NCBI GenBank assembly: GCA_023458055.1
Contig: JAEXAW010000101.1
Coordinates: forward strand, 1-64,000
Length of the DNA stretch: 64,000 nt
Source of the DNA: Pseudomonadota bacterium
GTDB lineage: Bacteria > Pseudomonadota > Alphaproteobacteria > Sphingomonadales > Sphingomonadaceae
Direction: 5' to 3'
Part shown: positions 49,326 through 57,964 of the stretch, piece after piece
How the letters are laid out: each line of letters starts with the position of its first letter
Position numbering within the stretch: the first letter of the stretch is position 1
Notes under the pieces: model-generated
Databases searched by the model: none
Seen by the model: the letters and a program-made list of their open reading frames with translations, nothing else
Told to the model about the DNA's origin: nothing
Program-made: the position numbers and the translations under genes

Positions 49326-49643
49326 ATGATCGTCACCACTACCCACATAATCGAAGGCAAGCCAGTCCAGGCCTATCATGGCATTGTTGTCGGCGAGGTG
49401 ATTGTCGGCGCCAATATGTTCCGCGATTTGTTTGCCGGCATCCGCGACATCGTCGGTGGTCGTTCGGGGGCTTATGAGGACGTCCTCTCGCGCGCCCGGG
49501 AGGAAGCCTTGGGCGAGATGCAGGACAAGGCCGCCAAGAAGGGCGCCAACGCCGTGGTTGCGGTTGATTTCGACTATGAAGTCGTCGGTGCACAAGGATC
49601 GATGCTGATGGTCTCGGTCAGCGGCACGGCAGTTACGGTTTAA
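49326..49643 (+). CDS. YbjQ/UPF0145 family protein
   Basis: A 105-residue protein of the YbjQ (DUF74) family, an all-in-one small alpha/beta fold that assembles into pentamers in known structures, with no defined function. Recognisable segments are YHGIVVGEVIVGANMFRDLF, RDIVGGRSGAYEDVLSRARE and KGANAVVAVDFDYEVVG. AGAGGA lies before the ATG. It stands between two different inverted-repeat elements, without an operon partner. Confidence 0.88.
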   Translation: MIVTTTHIIEGKPVQAYHGIVVGEVIVGANMFRDLFAGIRDIVGGRSGAYEDVLSRAREEALGEMQDKAAKKGANAVVAVDFDYEVVGAQGSMLMVSVSGTAVTV

Positions 49644-49647
49644 GTAA

Positions 49648-49788
49648 AATTCCTCTCCCGCTTGCGGGAGAGGGCGGCAAGCGTCAGCGCGCCGGGTGAG
49701 GGACTTTGCCCTCACCAACTCCGCCTAAGGCCACCGCTTGCGCGATGACCTAAGGCTCCATACCTCTCCCGCAAGCGGGAGAGGATTG
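49648..49788. repeat. inverted-repeat element, type E (CCTCTCCCGC family)
   Basis: Left hairpin CCTCTCCCGCTTGCGGGAGA (49652-49671) and right hairpin CCTCTCCCGCAAGCGGGAGA (49763-49782), with a less ordered centre containing GCCGGGTGAGGGACTTTGCC. The two ends are inverted copies of each other. It fills the gap between the YbjQ gene and yebC. Confidence 0.8.
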
Positions 49789-49856
49789 AAATATACCTGC
49801 CCCTTACGCTAAAGGCGCGGCCACAACTTTTTTCCAGCAAGACAGGAGCTGTGCCC

Positions 49857-50603
49857 GTGGCCGGCCATTCCAAATTTAAAAATATCATGCACCGCAAGGG
49901 CGCGCAGGACAAAAAGCGTTCCGCGATGTTTTCCAAACTCAGCCGCGAAATCACCGTCGCGGCCAAGATGGGCATGCCCGATCCGGACATGAACCCGCGC
50001 CTCCGGCTCGCGGTCAACGCCGCCAAGGCGCAATCCATGCCCAAGGATAATATCCAGCGGGCGATCGACAAGGCAGCGGCGGCAGGCGGCGAGGATTATG
50101 AAGAGATCCGCTATGAAGGCTATGGCCCCGGCGGCGTTGCGCTGATCGTTGAAGCGCTCACCGACAACCGCAATCGCACCGCCACCAATGTGCGCACGGC
50201 GTTCAGCAAAAATGGCGGCAATCTGGGCGCGTCAGGCGCTGTCAGCCACGGCTTTTCGCGCATGGGGCTGATTACCTATCCGGCCAGCGCGGGCGATGCC
50301 GATGCGATCTTCGAAACCGCGCTTGAAGCGGGCGCGGAAGATGTAGAATCGAGCGAAGACGGCCACGAAATCTGGACCGCACAGGATGCCTTGCACGAAG
50401 TCGCCAAGGCCATGGAAGCGAGCCTCGGCGAAGCGGAAAGCGCCAAGCTCGCGTGGAAACCCAACCTGATGAGCGAAGTCGCGGATGAAGCAACCGCGAC
50501 CACCTTGTTCAAACTCATCGACGCGCTCGACGATGATGATGACGTGCAAACGGTGTGGGGCAATTACGACATCCCCGATGCCATCATGGAAAAGCTTGGG
50601 TGA
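49857..50603 (+). CDS. yebC: YebC/PmpR-family protein
   Basis: A 248-residue protein of the TACO1/YebC family, described both as a transcriptional regulator and as a translation factor acting on proline-rich stretches. The N-terminal MAGHSKFKNIMHRKGAQDKK is diagnostic, followed by MPKDNIQRAIDKA, YEGYGPGGVALIVEALTDNR and NGGNLGASGAVSHGF. The start is the GTG at 49857 with AGGAG eight bases upstream. As in many bacteria it stands before ruvC, here separated by a repeat element. Confidence 0.94.
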   Translation: MAGHSKFKNIMHRKGAQDKKRSAMFSKLSREITVAAKMGMPDPDMNPRLRLAVNAAKAQSMPKDNIQRAIDKAAAAGGEDYEEIRYEGYGPGGVALIVEALTDNRNRTATNVRTAFSKNGGNLGASGAVSHGFSRMGLITYPASAGDADAIFETALEAGAEDVESSEDGHEIWTAQDALHEVAKAMEASLGEAESAKLAWKPNLMSEVADEATATTLFKLIDALDDDDDVQTVWGNYDIPDAIMEKLG

Positions 50604-50610
50604 GCCGCCT

Positions 50611-50766
50611 AATCCTCCCCGGGACGGGGAGGGGGACCGCACGAGCCTGCGAAGCAGGTGAGATGTGGTGGAGGGGGCCCACGGTTTACACCGTCAAGGC
50701 CGACCTAAACCGTGGGCCCCCTCCACCAAGCTTCGCATGGTCCCCCTCCCCGTCCCGGGGAGGATT
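50611..50766. repeat. inverted-repeat element, type A copy 2 (before ruvC)
   Basis: A 156-base element with 14-base inverted ends AATCCTCCCCGGGA and TCCCGGGGAGGATT. It contains the inner ACCGCACGAGCCTGCG and AGCAGGTGAGATGTGGTGG shared with 7589-7737, and a central palindrome GGGCCCACGGTTTA/TAAACCGTGGGCCC. Its right end lies six bases before the ruvC ATG and includes the GGGGAGG used as ribosome binding site. Confidence 0.87.
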
Positions 50767-50772
50767 TTGCTG

Positions 50773-51258
50773 ATGATCATCCTCGGCCTTGATCCCGGTC
50801 TCGGTACCACCGGTTGGGGCGTTATCAGCGCGCAAGGCAATCGCCTGTCGCATATCGCCAACGGGCAGGTCAAAACCGACCCCAAATTGGCGCTCCCCGA
50901 ACGGCTTTACCGGCTCGACAAGGAACTGACCGATATCCTCGCGCAGCATCAACCCGATGCGGTGGCGGTCGAGGAGGTGTTCACCAACTCCAACCCGCAA
51001 TCGACGCTGAAGCTGGGGCAAGCGCGCGGCGTCGTGCTGTTGGGCGCGGCGCGTTATGGCGTCCCCGTCGGCGAATATGCCGCGCGGATGGTGAAGAAAG
51101 CCGTGGTCGGCGTCGGCAATGCCGACAAGACGCAAATCCAGGCGATGGTTGCGCGGCTTTTGCCCGGCGTCAAACTCTCCGGACCCGACGCCGCCGATGC
51201 GCTCGCAGTCGCCATCACCCACGCCCACCATGCGCAGAGCGCCAAGCGGCTGGGGTAA
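50773..51258 (+). CDS. ruvC: crossover junction endodeoxyribonuclease RuvC
   Basis: A 161-residue Holliday-junction resolvase. Catalytic acids are Asp7 in LGLDPGLGTTGWG, Glu67/68 in VAVEEVF and the C-terminal Asp/His group in PDAADALAVAITHAHH. FTNSNPQSTLKLGQARG is the DNA-contacting helix. It works with RuvAB, encoded downstream. The ribosome binding site GGGGAGG (50757-50763) is part of the adjacent inverted-repeat element, an unusual case of a repeat providing translation signals for a housekeeping gene. Confidence 0.95.
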   Translation: MIILGLDPGLGTTGWGVISAQGNRLSHIANGQVKTDPKLALPERLYRLDKELTDILAQHQPDAVAVEEVFTNSNPQSTLKLGQARGVVLLGAARYGVPVGEYAARMVKKAVVGVGNADKTQIQAMVARLLPGVKLSGPDAADALAVAITHAHHAQSAKRLG

Positions 51259-51262
51259 CCAA

Positions 51263-51441
51263 GCCTTCTCCCCCTGTGGGAGAAGGATACGAAGTCTTGG
51301 CCGTCAGGCCTAGACGCAGTTGGATGAGGGGTGCGAGCCGGGACGGCTCGCGCGGTCGCGATGCGACCGCTTATCTTTACCAGCTTCGACTAGCGAGCAA
51401 GCTCGCAAGTCTGCGCAACCTCTCCTGCAAACAGGAGAGGG
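51263..51441. repeat. inverted-repeat element, type F (between ruvC and ruvA)
   Basis: Left hairpin CTTCTCCCCCTGTGGGAGAA (51265-51284), right hairpin CCTCTCCTGCAAACAGGAGA (51419-51438), with inner inverted pieces GCGAGCCGGGACGGCTCGC, CGGTCGCGATGCGACCG and GCGAGCAAGCTCGC. It resembles types A and E in design but not in core sequence. It fills most of the 239 bases between ruvC and ruvA. Confidence 0.75.
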
Positions 51442-51497
51442 ATGTCTCAGGAACAAAACGGGCATAGACTTAAACCCCTGTTGGGTTATGAGGGGCC

Positions 51498-52103
51498 ATG
51501 ATCGCCAAACTTAAAGGCCGCCTCGACAGCACCGGGATTGACCACGCCATCATCGATGTGGGCGGGGTATGCTATCTGGTCGGCTGTTCCGCCCGCACCT
51601 TGTCGGCGCTCGGTCCCGTGGGCGAGGCGGTGACCGTGCACACTGAAATGCTGGTGGGCGAGGATTTCCAGCGGCTGGTCGGCTTTGCTTCCGCTGAGGA
51701 GCGTGACTGGTTCCGCTTGCTGACGGGCGTGCAGGGAGTCGGTGCCAAGGTTGCGCTGGCGATCCTCTCCGGCTTCGAACCTGCCGATCTCCACCGCGCC
51801 GTGGTCGCGCAGGACAAGGCGATGGTCGCGCGCGCCAACGGCGTCGGCCCCAAACTTGCCGAACGCATCGTGCGCGAATTGAAGGACAAGGTCGGCGGCG
51901 TGGTGCCGGGGCTGGGTAGCAGCACGGCTGGGGTGGCAATCCCCGGCGGCGGGCATCAGGCGGACGCAATGGCGGCCCTCACCGGTTTGGGCTTCAAACC
52001 CGCCGAAGCGAGTGCGGCAGTGTCAGCGGCAGATGCTGAGTTAGGCGACGGGGCGAGCTTGGATGCGCTGGTGCGGCTGGCATTGAAGAAGGCCGCGAAG
52101 TGA
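51498..52103 (+). CDS. ruvA: Holliday junction branch migration protein RuvA
   Basis: A 201-residue junction-binding subunit that forms tetramers and loads RuvB. Domain I begins MIAKLKGRLDSTGIDHAIID; the helix-hairpin-helix region is VQGVGAKVALAILSGF and NGVGPKLAERIVRELKDK; the RuvB-binding domain III is ADAMAALTGLGFKPAEASAA. Length is typical. It is separated from ruvB by a GFA-family gene inserted in the operon. Confidence 0.95.
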   Translation: MIAKLKGRLDSTGIDHAIIDVGGVCYLVGCSARTLSALGPVGEAVTVHTEMLVGEDFQRLVGFASAEERDWFRLLTGVQGVGAKVALAILSGFEPADLHRAVVAQDKAMVARANGVGPKLAERIVRELKDKVGGVVPGLGSSTAGVAIPGGGHQADAMAALTGLGFKPAEASAAVSAADAELGDGASLDALVRLALKKAAK

Positions 52104-52208
52104 CACGCGCAATCCTCTACCAGCGTCATATTTATCCGAATTTGCGGAGAGATGGATGCTGAAACAGCGACTTGTCGGGAGCCAGCATGACGATAAAGAG
52201 GTGGCTGC

Positions 52209-52604
52209 ATGACCCGCCACGCCTCATGCCGTTGCGGCCAACTCAGTCTAATCTGCACTGGTGACCCAGTCCGCGTTTCCGTGTGCCATTGCTATGACTG
52301 CCAGAAGCGTAGTGGCTCGGTATGCGCGGTACAGGCTCGCTTTCCGGCGGAAGCGGTCACCGTTAGCGGCGACGCCAAAGTCTATGAGCACATCGGCGAT
52401 AGCGGTAATGTCGCGAATTTTAATTTCTGCCCTACCTGCGGGACGCATCTTTGGTACCACGCGCAACCTGACCTGACACTGTTTGCTGTTCCCGTTGGCA
52501 CCTTTGCCGACAAAGATTTTCCTCCGCCGGACTATTCGGTTTACGAAGAGCGCAAGCATAGCTGGCTGAGCATTACGGGCGAGAATATCGAACATTATGA
52601 CTGA
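52209..52604 (+). CDS. GFA (glutathione-dependent formaldehyde-activating-like) family protein
   Basis: A 131-residue zinc protein. The Cys pattern SCRCGQL, VCHCYDCQKRSG and FCPTCGTHLW gives the two zinc sites of the GFA fold. The family includes an enzyme reported to help the adduct formation of formaldehyde with glutathione, but most members have no known activity. It is placed between ruvA and ruvB and overlaps ruvB by eight bases, so it is translated with a DNA-repair operon without an evident functional tie. Confidence 0.87.
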   Translation: MTRHASCRCGQLSLICTGDPVRVSVCHCYDCQKRSGSVCAVQARFPAEAVTVSGDAKVYEHIGDSGNVANFNFCPTCGTHLWYHAQPDLTLFAVPVGTFADKDFPPPDYSVYEERKHSWLSITGENIEHYD

Positions 52605-53628
52605 CGACGACCGCCTCCTTTCCGGCCAGCGCAAGCCTGAAGATGTCGACGCAGCGCTGCGCCCCAAGACCCTTGACGAATTTGTCGGGCAGAAGGCCGC
52701 GCGGGAAAATCTGCGCGTATTTATCGAGGCCGCGCGCAGTCGCGGGGATGCGCTCGATCATGTGCTGTTCTTTGGTCCGCCGGGGCTTGGCAAGACTACG
52801 CTCGCGCAGATCATCGCCAAGGAAATGGGCGTTGGTTTCCGCGCGACATCCGGCCCCGTCATTGCCAAATCGGGCGATTTGGCAGCGCTACTCACCAATC
52901 TGGAAGATGGCGATGTTCTTTTCATCGACGAAATCCACCGTTTGAATCCGGCGGTCGAGGAGGTGCTTTATCCCGCGATGGAGGACCGCGCGCTCGATAT
53001 CATGATCGGCGAAGGGCCCTCGGCGCGGTCGGTGCGGATTGATCTGCCCAAATTCACGCTGGTTGGGGCGACGACGCGGCAGGGACTGCTCACCACGCCG
53101 CTTAGGGACCGTTTCGGCATTCCGGTGCGGCTCAACTTCTACACGGTCGAAGAATTGCAGAGCGTGGTCACCCGCGCCGCGCGGTTGCTTGACCTTGGCA
53201 TAGCCGAAGATGGCGCACGCGAAATTGCCCGGCGCGCGCGCGGCACCCCGCGTATCGCCGGACGGCTGCTGCGCCGGGTACGCGATTTTGCCAATGTCGC
53301 GGGCGAAGCGGTGGTGCATGCCGATGTAGCTGATAAGGCGCTCAACCGGCTGGAGGTCGATGCGCTCGGCCTTGATGCGATGGACCGGCGTTATCTCACC
53401 ATGATCGCGGACATCTATCGCGGCGGGCCGGTGGGTGTCGAGACGCTGGCGGCGGGCCTTTCCGAACCACGCGACACGATCGAAGAAGTGATCGAGCCTT
53501 ATTTGATCCAGCTTGGCCTGATCGCACGGACCGCACGCGGACGCTGCCTCAATGCGCTCGGGTGGAAGCATCTGGGGTTAAACCCGCCAGCGGGAAGCCA
53601 GGACGGTCTGTTCGATTTGGGAAAATAG
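52597..53628 (+). CDS. ruvB: Holliday junction ATP-dependent DNA helicase RuvB
   Basis: A 343-residue AAA+ motor of branch migration. Walker A is in LFFGPPGLGKTTLAQIIA, Walker B in VLFIDEIHRLNPAVEE, sensor 1 in LVGATTRQGLL, the arginine-finger region in TTPLRDRFGIP, sensor 2 in RGTPRIAGRLLRRVRDF, and the winged-helix C-terminus ends in TARGRCLNALGWKHL. Length and sequence are canonical. An inverted-repeat element lies after it, before the tol-pal genes. Confidence 0.97.
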   Translation: MTDDDRLLSGQRKPEDVDAALRPKTLDEFVGQKAARENLRVFIEAARSRGDALDHVLFFGPPGLGKTTLAQIIAKEMGVGFRATSGPVIAKSGDLAALLTNLEDGDVLFIDEIHRLNPAVEEVLYPAMEDRALDIMIGEGPSARSVRIDLPKFTLVGATTRQGLLTTPLRDRFGIPVRLNFYTVEELQSVVTRAARLLDLGIAEDGAREIARRARGTPRIAGRLLRRVRDFANVAGEAVVHADVADKALNRLEVDALGLDAMDRRYLTMIADIYRGGPVGVETLAAGLSEPRDTIEEVIEPYLIQLGLIARTARGRCLNALGWKHLGLNPPAGSQDGLFDLGK

Positions 53629-53655
53629 ACAGGCGATTGTTATGCCCGGAGCGCC

Positions 53656-53721
53656 GAGCCTGTCGAAGGGCGTGCACAAGCGGGGCCTCTTGTCAGAAAG
53701 ACGTCCTTCGACAGGCTCAGG
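53656..53721. repeat. inverted-repeat element, type B copy 2 (TCGAAG/CTTCGA family)
   Basis: Arms GAGCCTGTCGAAGG (53656-53669) and CCTTCGACAGGCTC (53705-53718) are perfect inverted copies with a 35-base spacer. The same arms occur at 8075-8143, where the right arm has one changed base. It lies between ruvB and ybgC. Confidence 0.85.
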
Positions 53722-53863
53722 ACTACGGGCTGCTTTCCCTCCGGTTCGACGCGACGAGCCGAGTCATCGTCGCGACCAGTCGAGCGATCTTGCGGTCTGG
53801 CAAGCTTAATCCATGCTATCCGGTTGCCTCCTCTCCCCTTTCCCCCTTAAAGCATCGGAGCCT

Positions 53864-54364
53864 ATGACGTCTTCCCCGCCGCCCTCCCCAGCCGTGCAGC
53901 CGGTTTCCGGCATGTTCATGCCACGCACGGATGGAGCAGATGGGCTTGCGCACCTGTTCCCTGTGCGGATTTATTATGAGGACACCGATCTTTCGGGGAT
54001 TGTCTATCATGCCAATTATCTGCGCTATATGGAGCGCGCGCGGTCGGATATGCTGCGTATTGCCGGAATTGACCAGCGCGCGGCATGGGAAAGCGGCGAA
54101 GGCACTTATGCCGTCGCTGATCTCGCGATCAAATATCGCTCCCCTGCCCGGCTTGACGATGAGTTGATCGTCGAGAGCATCGTCATGGCCGTGCGCGGTG
54201 CAAGCTGCACCATTCACCAGACGATCCGTCGCGGCACCGATATCCTCACTGAAGCCACCGTCACAGCGGCCTTCCTCACCCCCGAAGGCCGCCCGCGCCG
54301 TCAGCCCGCCGCGTGGGTGACGCGCTTTCAAGCCATCATGAACGGAGAAAATATCATCCCATGA
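53864..54364 (+). CDS. ybgC: Tol-Pal-associated acyl-CoA thioesterase YbgC
   Basis: A 166-residue hotdog thioesterase. The motif FPVRIYYEDTDLSGIVYHAN followed by YLRYMERAR carries the catalytic Asp and His; YAVADLAIKYRSPARLDDEL follows. The N-terminus has about 30 extra, Pro/Ser-rich residues compared with E. coli YbgC. Its stop overlaps the tolQ start (ATGA), confirming membership in the tol-pal operon, where YbgC acts on acyl groups in phospholipid metabolism. Confidence 0.9.
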   Translation: MTSSPPPSPAVQPVSGMFMPRTDGADGLAHLFPVRIYYEDTDLSGIVYHANYLRYMERARSDMLRIAGIDQRAAWESGEGTYAVADLAIKYRSPARLDDELIVESIVMAVRGASCTIHQTIRRGTDILTEATVTAAFLTPEGRPRRQPAAWVTRFQAIMNGENIIP

Positions 54365-55095
54365 CCGCCAGCCTGTTTCTTATGATGTCCGCCGGCGCCG
54401 GAGCCGCAGCAACGCCCGCCCGCGCGCCCGTCCATGTCGATCCGCTCAGCCTGTTCCTGCAAGCCGATCCCGTTGTGCAGGCGATCATGATCGGTCTGCT
54501 CCTGGCTTCGCTGTGGACCTGGTGGGTGATCTTCAGCTTTTCGACCAAGCTGTCGCGCGCCAACAAAGGCAGCCGCGACTTTGAAAAGGATTTCTGGTCG
54601 GCTCACGATATTGACGGCTTTTATGACCGTAATGGAAAGGCCCCCGCTCCCGCTGCCCGCGTATTTACCGCCGGGATTGACGAGTGGCGCCGCTCGACCG
54701 CGGGGCAAAAGGTAGATCGTGACGGCACCCGCGAACGGCTGTCGACCACGATGAACGCTGCGACCGCGCAGGAAGTGGACGGCCTTGCCGACCGTATCAA
54801 CATTCTCGCAACCGTCGGGTCGGTCGCTCCCTTTGTCGGCCTGTTCGGCACGGTATGGGGCATTATGAACAGCTTCACCGCGATTGCCGCTGAACAAAAC
54901 ACCAACCTTGCGGTCGTCGCGCCGGGTATTGCCGAGGCGCTGTTCGCAACGGCGCTCGGCTTGTTCGCGGCGATCCCGGCGGTCATCGCCTATAACCGGT
55001 TCAGCCACGGGCTGAACAATCTCGAAGCGCGGCTCAACCGCTTTGCCGACAAGTTCCACGCGACGCTGAGCCGCGAACTTGAGGCGACCCCGTAA
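54361..55095 (+). CDS. tolQ: TolQ proton-channel subunit
   Basis: A 244-residue inner-membrane protein of the MotA/TolQ/ExbB family with three helices: IMIGLLLASLWTWWVIFSFS (about 39-58), INILATVGSVAPFVGLFGTV (about 143-162) and GIAEALFATALGLFAAIPAV (about 181-200). With TolR it uses the proton gradient to energise TolA for outer-membrane constriction during division. Overlaps its neighbours at both ends (ATGA and TAATG). Confidence 0.95.
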   Translation: MTASLFLMMSAGAGAAATPARAPVHVDPLSLFLQADPVVQAIMIGLLLASLWTWWVIFSFSTKLSRANKGSRDFEKDFWSAHDIDGFYDRNGKAPAPAARVFTAGIDEWRRSTAGQKVDRDGTRERLSTTMNAATAQEVDGLADRINILATVGSVAPFVGLFGTVWGIMNSFTAIAAEQNTNLAVVAPGIAEALFATALGLFAAIPAVIAYNRFSHGLNNLEARLNRFADKFHATLSRELEATP

Positions 55096-55550
55096 TGGCG
55101 ATGGGCGTTCATAGCCAGCGCCGTGGTGGTCGCCGCTCACGCCGCGCGCCGATGGCCGACATCAACGTCACCCCGATGGTCGATGTGATGCTGGTGCTGC
55201 TCATCATCTTCATGGTGGCCGCGCCAATGATGATGGCGGGCGTGCCGGTCGACCTTCCCGACAGCCGCGCCAACGCGCTCAATCAACCGGAGCGCGAGCC
55301 CGTTAGCATCAGCCTTGATGGCGACGGCAATATCTTCCTTGGCGAAGAGCAAATTGACGCGGCGGTCCTGCCGGACCGTCTGGCGCAGATCGCAACGCTC
55401 GCGCCCGGCGAGAAGGAAGCGCCGCAAATCATGCTGCGCGCCGACCGCACGCTCGATTATGGCCGGGTGATGGCGGTGATGGGCGAATTGAACCGGGCTG
55501 GGCTCAACCGCGTGTCGCTGGTCACCACCGGTTCAGTTGAGGGCCAATAG
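55095..55550 (+). CDS. tolR: TolR
   Basis: A 151-residue protein with one helix (MLVLLIIFMVAAPMMMAG) containing the proton-carrying Asp just before it (NVTPMVDVML) and a periplasmic domain (PVSISLDGDGNIFLGEEQID, ITLRADRTLDYG-like end). It is the ExbD/TolR partner of TolQ. The N-terminus is basic (RRGGRRSRRAPMAD). It starts one base inside tolQ. Confidence 0.95.
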   Translation: MAMGVHSQRRGGRRSRRAPMADINVTPMVDVMLVLLIIFMVAAPMMMAGVPVDLPDSRANALNQPEREPVSISLDGDGNIFLGEEQIDAAVLPDRLAQIATLAPGEKEAPQIMLRADRTLDYGRVMAVMGELNRAGLNRVSLVTTGSVEGQ

Positions 55551-55559
55551 GACGGGGCG

Positions 55560-56543
55560 ATGGAACGACGCTGGGACAAGGTTGACGGCTATGCGCTGGC
55601 GGCATCGATTGCCGCGCATGTCCTGCTGTTTGGCCTGATCTGGGCCGGATTGATGCGCCACACGGCGACCTTGCCGCAACCACAGCCGATGGCGGTCGAA
55701 ATCTTGGCCGAAACCGATCTTGAATCGACCTCGCCAACGCCCGATGCCGAAGCACCCGCCGCGTTCCAGGCACCGGAAGACGGCCCGATTGATGATGCCC
55801 CTGCTGCCGAGGCTCTGCCCGAACCCGAGGCTGTGCCGCTGCCCGAACCGACGCCGGTGCCGCCCCTCCCGCAAGTGAAGCCGGTGCCCGCTCCGCCGGT
55901 GGAACGCACTGTCGAGCGCGTGCTGAAAAAGGCGCTGACGAGGCCGGAGCCCAAAGCCGTGCCCAAGCCTGCGGCAAAGACGACACCGACACCCACGAAA
56001 ACCGTGAGCAAAGCGCCGCCAGCGAAGGCAAGTCCAGTTCCGGCCAAGGCGGCTCCGGCCAAAGCCGCACCTGCGCGGTCAGCCGCCGCCAAGCCAGCAA
56101 CCAAACCCGGAACCGGTACAGGCAAAGGCTCTGCAACGCGGCCTTCCGGCGACCTCGCCAGCATCGTCAGCGGCATCGGTAAAACGAAAAACAACAGCGC
56201 CTCAACGGGTGCCCCCGGCGCAAAGTCGGCCGCGCAAATCCGCCAATCGATTACCACCAGCATCAAGAGCCAAGTCGAAGGACCGTGGAACCGTTGCCGG
56301 GTTACGGGCATTGATGTGGATGCGCTCGTCACCACCGTCCGGTTCCGTCTGGATCGCGATGGCAGCCTTGCGGGTTTTAGTTCGACCACCACGTCCGGGG
56401 TCAATGACAGCAACCGCACCCAACAATCGCGCCATCAGGAATGCGCCAAGAAGGCTATTCAGCAGGCGTCGCCCTTTACCGGCCTTCCGCCCGAACATTA
56501 TAGCTATTGGCAGAATTACGAATTCAAGTTTCAGAAAAGGTAG
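55560..56543 (+). CDS. tolA: TolA-like energy transducer
   Basis: A 327-residue protein linking the inner-membrane motor to TolB/Pal. A helix near residues 12-31 (ALAASIAAHVLLFGLIWAGL) anchors it; residues about 50-200 are Pro-, Ala- and Lys-rich (many KxxPxP and PAKA units), replacing the long helix of E. coli TolA; the C-terminal domain (about 215-327) has IKSQVEGPWNRCRVTGIDVD, VRFRLDRDGSL and a disulfide candidate pair of Cys. Position between tolR and tolB supports the assignment although primary similarity to E. coli is low. Confidence 0.9.
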   Translation: MERRWDKVDGYALAASIAAHVLLFGLIWAGLMRHTATLPQPQPMAVEILAETDLESTSPTPDAEAPAAFQAPEDGPIDDAPAAEALPEPEAVPLPEPTPVPPLPQVKPVPAPPVERTVERVLKKALTRPEPKAVPKPAAKTTPTPTKTVSKAPPAKASPVPAKAAPAKAAPARSAAAKPATKPGTGTGKGSATRPSGDLASIVSGIGKTKNNSASTGAPGAKSAAQIRQSITTSIKSQVEGPWNRCRVTGIDVDALVTTVRFRLDRDGSLAGFSSTTTSGVNDSNRTQQSRHQECAKKAIQQASPFTGLPPEHYSYWQNYEFKFQKR

Positions 56544-56551
56544 CCTGCACG

Positions 56552-57919
56552 ATGATCCGTTCCCTGACCCTTTTCCTCGCCGCCAGCACCGCTCTGGCCG
56601 CTCCGGCTTTGGCCCAGACACCGCCCGTGGCGAGTACCACCCAAACGCCGCCGAGCGAAACGGTGATCGGCGAAGCAGACCGCGCCGAACGCACCGTCAT
56701 CGCGGTCCCCGCCTTTGCCACGCCCGCCAATGTGGCAACGAGCGCGGAAGGCGGCGACACCACCAACCTTGGGCGCAATATTGCCAATGTCATCACCTCG
56801 AACCTTGAACGCTCGGGCCTGTACAAGCCGATGGGTCCGGGGCAGGTGCGCGCGATCAGCTTTGGCGAGGTCTCCGCCCCGCAATTTGGCGGCTGGAAGG
56901 GCATCGGCGCCGAAGCGTTGGTGCAGGGTTTTGTGCGCGCCAACCCGGATGGCAACCTTACTATCGGCTGCTATCTCTACGACGTCGATCTCGGGAACGA
57001 ACAGTCACGGCAAGGCTTTGTCGTGCCTCCCGGTGAATGGCGCCGCGCCGCGCATAAATGCGCCGACATGATCTATTCGCGCCTCAGCGGAGAGTCGCCG
57101 TTTTTTGATAGTCGCATCGCTTATATCGCCGAAACTGGCCCGAAGGGGAACCGCACCAAGCGGCTCGCGGTGATGGATTCGGACGGCGCCAATCACAAAT
57201 TTCTGACGGCTGGCTCATCCATCGCACTCACTCCGCGTTTTTCGCCCGATTATAAATCGATCCTCTATCTGTCTTATGAGCAGAAACGACCGCATATCTA
57301 TATTTACGACCTTGCGACCAGCCAGCAACGACTGGTGACGACCAGCGAGAATCAGACATTCGCGCCGCGTTGGTCACCCGATGGCCGCACCATCCTTTAT
57401 TCGATGGCGGTTGCGGGCAATACCGACATTTACAGCATCAGCGTAAACGGCGGCACGCCGCAGCGGCTTACCTCCTCGCCCGGCATTGATGTCGGCGGCA
57501 GCTTCTCGCCCGATGGCCGCAAGATCGTGTTCGAAAGCGACCGGTCGGGTAAGCAGCAGCTTTATGTGATGAACGCCGATGGCACCGACCAGCAACGCAT
57601 CAGCTTCGGCGGGGGAAGCTATGCAACGCCGGAATGGAGTCCGCGCGGCGACCTTATTGCCTTTACCAAGATGGCTGGTAACTTCCGTATTGGCGTGATG
57701 AACCCTTCAGGCGGCGGCGAGCGGTTGCTGACCGATAGCTGGCAGGATGAAGGCCCGACCTGGGCCCCCAATGGCCGGGTCATCCAGTTTTTCCGCACCT
57801 CGGCTGGACGCGATGGCCGATCGTCGGTGTGGCAGGTCGATGTGACCGGTGTCAATGAACGCAAACTGCCGACAGCGGTGGAAGGATCGGATCCGGCGTG
57901 GGGACCGATCCTCCAATAG
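56552..57919 (+). CDS. tolB: Tol-Pal system protein TolB
   Basis: A 455-residue periplasmic protein. A signal peptide ends at ALAAPALAQ; the N-terminal domain includes NLGRNIANVITSNLERSGLY and GAEALVQGFVRANPDGNLTI; then a six-bladed propeller with repeated (A/S)PRWSPDGRTI, GSFSPDGRKIVFESDRSGKQ and PEWSPRGDLIAFTK units. It binds Pal and TolA. It starts eight bases after tolA; 45 bases separate it from pal. Confidence 0.96.
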   Translation: MIRSLTLFLAASTALAAPALAQTPPVASTTQTPPSETVIGEADRAERTVIAVPAFATPANVATSAEGGDTTNLGRNIANVITSNLERSGLYKPMGPGQVRAISFGEVSAPQFGGWKGIGAEALVQGFVRANPDGNLTIGCYLYDVDLGNEQSRQGFVVPPGEWRRAAHKCADMIYSRLSGESPFFDSRIAYIAETGPKGNRTKRLAVMDSDGANHKFLTAGSSIALTPRFSPDYKSILYLSYEQKRPHIYIYDLATSQQRLVTTSENQTFAPRWSPDGRTILYSMAVAGNTDIYSISVNGGTPQRLTSSPGIDVGGSFSPDGRKIVFESDRSGKQQLYVMNADGTDQQRISFGGGSYATPEWSPRGDLIAFTKMAGNFRIGVMNPSGGGERLLTDSWQDEGPTWAPNGRVIQFFRTSAGRDGRSSVWQVDVTGVNERKLPTAVEGSDPAWGPILQ

Positions 57920-57964
57920 CAAGATTTAATGAGTGGGGATGATAAAGAGAGAAGGAGAAAGCCC

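Noticed and set aside
49188..51441. Cluster of hairpins that could suggest a CRISPR array
   Set aside because: The repeats are of different families, unevenly spaced, palindromic over long arms and have genes between them; there are no regular spacers and no cas genes.
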